Assembly: GCA_017403825.1 (NCBI GenBank)
Contig: JAFRDO010000091.1
Span: forward strand, 47,497 to 111,496
DNA length: 64,000 bases
Source of the DNA: Kiritimatiellia bacterium
GTDB taxonomy: Bacteria; Verrucomicrobiota; Kiritimatiellia; RFP12; UBA1067
Direction of reading: 5' to 3'
Shown: positions 59,630 through 64,000 of the stretch, in pieces
Numbering within the stretch: the first letter of the stretch is position 1
Layout: each line of letters begins with the position of its first letter
Made by a program: the position numbers and the translations under genes
The notes under the pieces: model-generated
The model's database searches: none
What the model was told of the DNA's origin: nothing
What the model saw: only the letters and a program-made list of their open reading frames with translations

Positions 59630-60744
59630 AACAGCTGACGCGGCGCGTCGCCGCCTTCCTTCTCCGTGTCTATCACGAACAGCGCACGGTCGCGGTTGGC
59701 GACGACATGGCGCCTGTCGCGAGACCAGCTCGGGTGCTCCCAGTTGGCCGGCTCCGTTACGAGCTGCGCCGAGGAGTCGCCATCGGCCGGGGACATCACC
59801 GCCACCTGTGCGCCGCCGCGCTTCGTAATGTAAACTATGCGTCCGTCGGGGCCCCAGTCGGGGTCGATGTTCTCGCGCCCGATCGACGTGAGACGGCGCT
59901 TCGCCTTCGTGGCGACGTCGATCACGTAAATCTGCGGGTGGCGCGTCTCGTTGGAGACGTATGCGATCTTCTTGCCGTCCGGGCTCCACGTCGGCTGGCC
60001 TTCGCTCGCATTGGCCGTATTGGTGAGGCGTGTGAAGCGGTCGCCCTGAAGCACGTACAGCTCGGGGTTGCCCTGGAACGACAGAATGGCGGCGACGCGC
60101 GTGCCGTCCGGGGAGACGGCGATGCCGGTCGGGGAGCCCTTGAAGCTCCACTTCGTGCTGCGGCGGTTGGACTCCGTATCCATCTCCCAGATCTGCGGCG
60201 CGCCGTTCTTGTCGCTGATGTAGAGGATCGTCTTTCCGTCCGTACGCCAGCGCGGAAAGACCGTCATCTTGCCGTCGCTGGTCAGCTGGCGGACGTCCAA
60301 CCCGTCCGGATACCCGACGCAAATCTCGCCGGGCATTGCTTCGCCCTTGCTCTTCGCCCGGCCACGGTTCAGGAACACGATCTTGTCCCTCGCAAAGCCC
60401 TTCTGTTGTCCGTACGCTTCGCACATCGCGTCCGACAGCTCGCGGGCCGCCATGCGGGCCGACTTGTCGTCCGCAAACGCCTTCGTGCAGCTGATGACCT
60501 TGCCGCCGCCCTCGGCGCGTATCGCACCCGGTGTGCCGATGACTCTGACCGATCCTTTCGGCACGACGGTGAAGCACCCCGACAGCTCGAGGTTCTTCTT
60601 CAGGCACTGCTCGAACGCTTTGTTGGGCACGTGAATCTCCACCGCAGTTTTCGCCGCGCCGGTGCCAGTTATCTTGACTACGTTCTCCGCCATCGCTGCC
60701 GCCGTTGCAAGCGCCAGGCAGAACCCGAATGCAATCGTTCTCAT
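59587..60744 (-). CDS. tolB: TolB-like beta-propeller periplasmic protein
   Basis: This 385-residue protein has a signal peptide (RTIAFGFCLALATAAAMAEN), a short N-terminal TolB domain (about residues 20-140) and a six-bladed PD40 propeller: RWRTDGKTILYISDKNGAPQ, SPDGTRVAAIL, SPDGKKIAYVSNETRHPQIY, GPDGRIVYITKRGGAQ. In the Tol-Pal system TolB links Pal to TolA across the periplasm. No tolA, tolQ, tolR or pal gene is nearby, so the assignment is to family, and the Tol role is inferred. GGAGG precedes the start. Confidence 0.85.
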   Translation of the reverse strand: MRTIAFGFCLALATAAAMAENVVKITGTGAAKTAVEIHVPNKAFEQCLKKNLELSGCFTVVPKGSVRVIGTPGAIRAEGGGKVISCTKAFADDKSARMAARELSDAMCEAYGQQKGFARDKIVFLNRGRAKSKGEAMPGEICVGYPDGLDVRQLTSDGKMTVFPRWRTDGKTILYISDKNGAPQIWEMDTESNRRSTKWSFKGSPTGIAVSPDGTRVAAILSFQGNPELYVLQGDRFTRLTNTANASEGQPTWSPDGKKIAYVSNETRHPQIYVIDVATKAKRRLTSIGRENIDPDWGPDGRIVYITKRGGAQVAVMSPADGDSSAQLVTEPANWEHPSWSRDRRHVVANRDRALFVIDTEKEGGDAPRQLFYAEGNWISPCWIR

Positions 60745-60788
60745 TTTCTCCTCCTCTTGTTACTGCGTTTGTTAAATCGTGTTTTCGT

Positions 60789-60797
60789 ATTATACCA
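60789..60797 (-). promoter_or_regulatory. Extended -10 promoter of tolB
   Basis: On the minus strand, TGGTATAAT lies 44 bases upstream of the tolB start, with a purine-rich ribosome site in between. It overlaps the 5' side of the gap after the DUF711 gene. Confidence 0.55.
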
Positions 60798-60805
60798 AAA
60801 GCCGG

Positions 60806-62170
60806 TCAGTTCCTGAACGAGTGGATAGGCGCCGGTATGCGTCCCTTGCGGGCGATCATGCGCTCGCACGAGAACTTCGACACCTTCATCACCGGCGCAT
60901 GGCCCAGGAGCCCGCCGAAGTTCACGTTGTCGCCGACGCGCCGCCCGGCCACCGGGATTATGCGCACTGCGGTCGTCTTCTGGTTCACCATTCCTATCGC
61001 AGCCTCGTCGGCGATGATGCCCGAGATGCTGGCGGCAGACGTGTCGCCGGGAACGGCGATCATGTCAAGCCCGACGGAGCAGACGCATGTCATCGCCTCG
61101 AGCTTCTCGATCGTGAGCGCCCCGGCGTTCACCGCGTCGATCATGCCCTGGTCTTCGCTCACCGGTATGAACGCGCCAGAAAGTCCGCCGACATAGGAGC
61201 TGGCCATTACGCCGCCCTTCTTCACCTGGTCGTTCAGGAGCGCGAGCGCGGCGGTCGTGCCCGGCGCGCCCGGGTGCTCCAGTCCGATCTCCTTCAGTAT
61301 GTCGGCAACCGAGTCGCCCACCGCCGGCGTCGGAGCGAGCGAGAGGTCGATTATGCCGAACGGCACGCCGAGCCTACGAGACGCCTCCTGCGCGACGAGC
61401 TGCCCGACGCGGGTGATCTTGAACGCAGTCTTCTTGATCGTCTCGCACAGCGTCTCGAAGTCGGCTCCGCGGCACTCCTTGAGGACGGCGTGCACCACGC
61501 CCGGTCCGCTTACGCCGACGTTTATCACGGCGTCGCCCTCGGTCACGCCGTGGAACGCGCCGGCCATGAACGGATTGTCGTCCGGCGCGTTGCAGAGTAC
61601 GACCAGCTTGGCGCAGCCAATCGAGCCGCGGTCCTTAGTCCGCTCCGCAGTCTCCTTCACGATCTCGCCCATGAGACGGACGGCGTCCATGTCGAGGCCG
61701 GTCTTGGTTGAGCCGACGTTGACCGACGAGCAGACGCGCTCGGTCGCCGCCATCGCGGCGGGAATGGAGCGGATGAGAAGCTCGTCAGCCGGCGTCATGC
61801 CCTTGGAGACGACGGCCGAGTAGCCGCCGATGAAGTTGACGCCGAGCGACTTCGCCGCGCGGTCGAGCGTCTTCGCCAGGCGCACGAAGTCCGAGGGACG
61901 CCGGCAGCACGCAGCGCCGACAAGCGACATGGGCGTCACCGCTATTCGCTTGTTCACGATGGGAACGCCGAACTCGCGCCCGATCTCGTCGCCGGTCTTC
62001 ACCAGCCTGCCGGCAAGTCGCTTCAGCTTTGCGGAAACGTTCTCGCACGTCCGCGAAAGCGAGGCGTCGGTACAGTCGAGGAGCGAGACGCCCATTGTGA
62101 TGGTGCGGACGTCGAGATTCTCCTCGAGAATCATCTTGTTCGTCTCGATGACTTCCGAAAGATTTATCAT
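60806..62170 (-). CDS. DUF711 (UPF0210, PFL-family) protein
   Basis: This 454-residue protein is of the exact family length. It starts with [20 protein letters not shown] and [12 protein letters not shown], and has GFH-like [20 protein letters not shown], the GLE-type stretch [17 protein letters not shown], and [20 protein letters not shown] near the C-terminus. The family is related by fold to glycyl-radical-type enzymes, but its reaction is unestablished. It is paired with an ACT-domain gene just upstream in the same orientation, a combination widely conserved in anaerobic bacteria and archaea. Confidence 0.93.
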   Translation of the reverse strand: MINLSEVIETNKMILEENLDVRTITMGVSLLDCTDASLSRTCENVSAKLKRLAGRLVKTGDEIGREFGVPIVNKRIAVTPMSLVGAACCRRPSDFVRLAKTLDRAAKSLGVNFIGGYSAVVSKGMTPADELLIRSIPAAMAATERVCSSVNVGSTKTGLDMDAVRLMGEIVKETAERTKDRGSIGCAKLVVLCNAPDDNPFMAGAFHGVTEGDAVINVGVSGPGVVHAVLKECRGADFETLCETIKKTAFKITRVGQLVAQEASRRLGVPFGIIDLSLAPTPAVGDSVADILKEIGLEHPGAPGTTAALALLNDQVKKGGVMASSYVGGLSGAFIPVSEDQGMIDAVNAGALTIEKLEAMTCVCSVGLDMIAVPGDTSAASISGIIADEAAIGMVNQKTTAVRIIPVAGRRVGDNVNFGGLLGHAPVMKVSKFSCERMIARKGRIPAPIHSFRN

Positions 62171-62201
62171 GCCTTCTGCAAGCCTCCCAAGACTTCAGCG
62201 A

Positions 62202-62474
62202 CTACACCCTGTGCATCTTCTCGAATATCTCGGACTTCTGGCAGCGTATCTTCAGCCCCATGCCGAGCCCGAGCTCGCCCAGTTCCGCCGCGACGTCTTC
62301 GAACGACTTGCGGCAGCGGGCGCCGTCTACTATCATCATCATGTTGAAGTAGCCGCTGACGACCGTCTGCGAGATGTCGAGTATGTTGATGTTAGCCTTG
62401 GCGAGATACGTGCAGGTCTTCGCGAGAATACCCACCGTGTCCTTGCCAACGACTGTAATTATTACCTTCTTCAT
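62202..62474 (-). CDS. ACT-domain regulatory protein (UPF0237)
   Basis: This 90-residue protein starts at ATG 62474. It is a single ACT domain, VIITVVGKDTVGILAKTCTY, NINILDISQTVVSGYFNMMM and GLKIRCQKSEIFEKMHRV, the full length of the UPF0237 family. ACT domains bind amino acids or other small ligands as dimers. Thirty-one bases separate it from the DUF711 gene downstream, which it presumably regulates (conserved pairing; mechanism unknown). Confidence 0.93.
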   Translation of the reverse strand: MKKVIITVVGKDTVGILAKTCTYLAKANINILDISQTVVSGYFNMMMIVDGARCRKSFEDVAAELGELGLGMGLKIRCQKSEIFEKMHRV

Positions 62475-62509
62475 GGCTGCCGTTATTATCCTATAAATCT
62501 CCGCCGAAG

Positions 62510-63700
62510 TCAATGTCGCGTGTCGCCGCCAAGGACGCGCAAGACAAGGTTGGTGCCTCCGAGGACGGGGAAACTGCAATTGCCGTTTCCAGGGTAGCCC
62601 TGAAGATATGTGATGGAACCGCGGAAGCGGTTCTCTGGGTCGGCGACGCCGTACTGCAGTCTTGAAACAACAGGCAGCGTCCCTTCGCCCGTCTCGTAAT
62701 CGCACTCGTTCACGACAAGGTTAACCCAGCCGGCGCGCCGCCCGAAGGTGCCGTTGGGCAGGGTGCAGAATATCCGCGCGTTGTGCTGCGCGACAACGCG
62801 GTTGATGATCGCGGGGTGGGTTGCGTCCGCAAACGAGATCGCGTACTCGGTGTTGTGCACGTACAGGTGCTCCGCGCACGTGTGCTCGCCGAACACGAAC
62901 CCGTACTTGAAACCCTGCGCGGCAACGTTGCGGAAAATCTGGTCGTCGTTCTGGTCGCCGGACGCCATCAGCCCGACCGTGTTGCATGGGCTTTCCTGCA
63001 GCTCCTTGCCGAGATTCGTGTCGCCCACGTTCTCGTCGAGGCAGAACTGCGAATCTTCCACGATGAGGCGGCTCACGTTGTGAAAGTTCACGGCAGAAGT
63101 CGTCGGGTACATCTTGTCTTTGTCGAGGTGTACCCTGACCTCAAGGTTGGCAAATGACAGTATCGACACCGAGAACCGCCCGGCGCAGGCGTCCCCTTCC
63201 GGCGCGGCGATCACGGCCCACGGCCGTTCCTTCGGGTCGGAGATCTCCGGCGCGTCCCAAGTGGAATGGAGCATCGTGTTGACATTGCGGTTGGAGCCGA
63301 ACACCGTCGGGCTGAAGCCGTTTTTCTCACAGCCTTTGGGACGCACCTGGTACGCATACAGAAGCTTGCACGGCATCTCGCCCTCAAGCCGAATGTTGTG
63401 CCCGAAGCCGGGCGGTATCACGATTTGGGCGCGGACGAGCCGGCCGTTCGCGGCGTATTCGCGTCCTGGTGAAGCAATGAGGTATCCGTTCGCGGTGAAC
63501 GGGAAGTATAGCTTGCCGCCGCCGCGCGCCGCTAGATAGTCAAGCCCGGCCTGTATCGCCGCAGTGTCGTCGGTGATGCCGTCGCCCTTCGCGCCGAAGT
63601 CGCGGACGCTGAGCCGGCCCTCGGCCGCCTTCTCGTCAAGCCCGCCGGACGCCGCGCACATCGCGGAGAGGACACATGCAAATGCAACCAGATGCTTCAT
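62510..63700 (-). CDS. Secreted right-handed beta-helix protein (pectate-lyase superfamily)
   Basis: This is a 396-residue protein from ATG 63700. An alternative ATG at 63706 lies directly against the -10 box (TGGTATCAT), so 63700 fits a leaderless mRNA. A signal peptide (KHLVAFACVLSAMCAASGG) is followed by VRDFGAKGDGITDDTAAIQA, the hallmark N-terminal turn of pectate-lyase-like/Pectate_lyase_3 helices, and then beta-helix coils (VNFHNVSRLIVEDSQF, AEHLYVHNTEYAISF). It is probably an exported polysaccharide-binding or -degrading protein; the substrate is not deducible. Confidence 0.85.
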   Translation of the reverse strand: MKHLVAFACVLSAMCAASGGLDEKAAEGRLSVRDFGAKGDGITDDTAAIQAGLDYLAARGGGKLYFPFTANGYLIASPGREYAANGRLVRAQIVIPPGFGHNIRLEGEMPCKLLYAYQVRPKGCEKNGFSPTVFGSNRNVNTMLHSTWDAPEISDPKERPWAVIAAPEGDACAGRFSVSILSFANLEVRVHLDKDKMYPTTSAVNFHNVSRLIVEDSQFCLDENVGDTNLGKELQESPCNTVGLMASGDQNDDQIFRNVAAQGFKYGFVFGEHTCAEHLYVHNTEYAISFADATHPAIINRVVAQHNARIFCTLPNGTFGRRAGWVNLVVNECDYETGEGTLPVVSRLQYGVADPENRFRGSITYLQGYPGNGNCSFPVLGGTNLVLRVLGGDTRH

Positions 63701-63744
63701 GCGCATATGATACCAAAATTTTCGGCTCTCTCGGCAGCATAACG

Positions 63745-63909
63745 TCACTTGTGGTTCACTCCGTAGCCGAAAAGCGCGAAGTCGCCGCGAAGCGGATCGT
63801 CGGGAAAGACCTCGGCCAGCGCGGCGGTAAGCCTGCGGGCGGCAGACATCGACGCGGAGGGGGGTGCACCGAGAAAATTATGCGGGCGCCCCAAAATTTC
63901 CGCTTGCAC
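63745..63909 (-). CDS. Short protein-like ORF, possible C-terminal remnant
   Basis: A frame of 54 residues with GTG 63909 as the only apparent start reads ILGRPHNFLGAP, SAARRLTAALAEVFPDDPLR, GDFALFGYGVNHK. The composition is natural, and the ending looks like a genuine protein C-terminus, perhaps of a longer lost gene. Its start overlaps the -35 box of the divergent promoter at 63904-63932, which argues for a remnant. I do not recognise the family with confidence. Confidence 0.35.
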   Translation of the reverse strand: MQAEILGRPHNFLGAPPSASMSAARRLTAALAEVFPDDPLRGDFALFGYGVNHK

Positions 63910-63932
63910 TTTCGGTACGCATATACTATAAT
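63904..63932 (+). promoter_or_regulatory. Leaderless promoter of the last, partial gene
   Basis: TTGCAC (63904-63909), a 17-base spacer and TATAAT (63927-63932) end exactly 7 bases before ATG 63940. Confidence 0.75.
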
Positions 63933-63939
63933 ATATGCC

Positions 63940-64000
63940 ATGAAAAGCAAATCATCGAAAAAGGTCCGTTCCCGCGCAGAGATACTTGCCGAGATAGCAG
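63940..64000 (+). CDS. 5' end of an unidentified gene (runs off the window)
   Basis: Only 20 codons are visible (MKSKSSKKVRSRAEILAEIA), a lysine- and arginine-rich start. The call rests on the well-placed promoter and the open frame; the product cannot be identified. Confidence 0.55.
   Translation, partial: MKSKSSKKVRSRAEILAEIA

Overview
The window looks like a chromosomal segment of an uncultured, fairly GC-rich Gram-negative bacterium of the PVC group; a gut- or rumen-type Kiritimatiellota or Lentisphaerota is my best guess. The basis is gene content: orphan Tad-type prepilins, PPi-dependent phosphofructokinase, a DUF711/ACT pair, an SNF2/SWIM pair, many AAA_14/DUF4143 ATPases, TolB and FabZ/FabH. 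This was not checked against any database. No rRNA or tRNA gene was seen.

The most striking part is 1-9.5 kb. It begins inside a divergent single-chain RNA polymerase in which the C-terminal part of the beta subunit runs directly into a complete, shortened beta-prime subunit. The metal-binding loop, bridge helix and trigger loop are all readable. One base after its stop codon lies a 224-residue miniature sigma-54-like protein, with a region I-like start, an acidic middle and the core helix-turn-helix, but no RpoN box. Meeting it tail to tail is an RtcR-like sigma-54 activator with a CARF-type N-terminus and a GAYTGA AAA+ domain. I read these three as a self-contained alternative transcription apparatus. 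A set of small zinc-ribbon, glycine-rich membrane, membrane/coiled-coil and leucine-rich-repeat proteins (6.2-9.5 kb) points away from the activator and is the natural candidate target operon. The host's own full-length RpoN is also present, at 48-49 kb.

From 9.7 to 16.4 kb come a PreP-like M16 protease, an AbiEi-type antitoxin with a truncated AbiEii partner, and two P-loop ATPases, separated by dispersed repeats. From 16.5 to 20.7 kb there is a broken Na+/proline symporter, five consecutive class-III prepilin-like genes and an M24 peptidase. From 20.7 to 27.5 kb are NifU-like, IorB and ThiE genes, then a cell-surface glycan operon (ABC exporter, GT2, acyltransferase, GT2-ATP-grasp fusion).

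From 27.5 to 43.5 kb lies a second accessory and defence region: two more AAA_14 ATPases, a decayed polyvalent-kinase gene, a Z1-Mod-Res operon behind a strongly folded leader, and an AbiE toxin-antitoxin pair bracketed by direct repeats. The rest (43.6-64 kb) is mostly housekeeping: dCMP deaminase, TpiA, SstT, a Pfp-RpoN-NadK-kinase-UppP run, a ceramidase-like enzyme, FabH-FabZ-TetR, SNF2-SWIM, TolB, DUF711-ACT and a beta-helix protein.

Two promoter-level patterns recur. Many genes carry an extended -10 element (TGnTATAAT) so close to the ATG that the mRNA must be leaderless. Each of the three AAA_14 ATPase genes is preceded by direct repeats with an exact 23-bp period but a gene-specific sequence.
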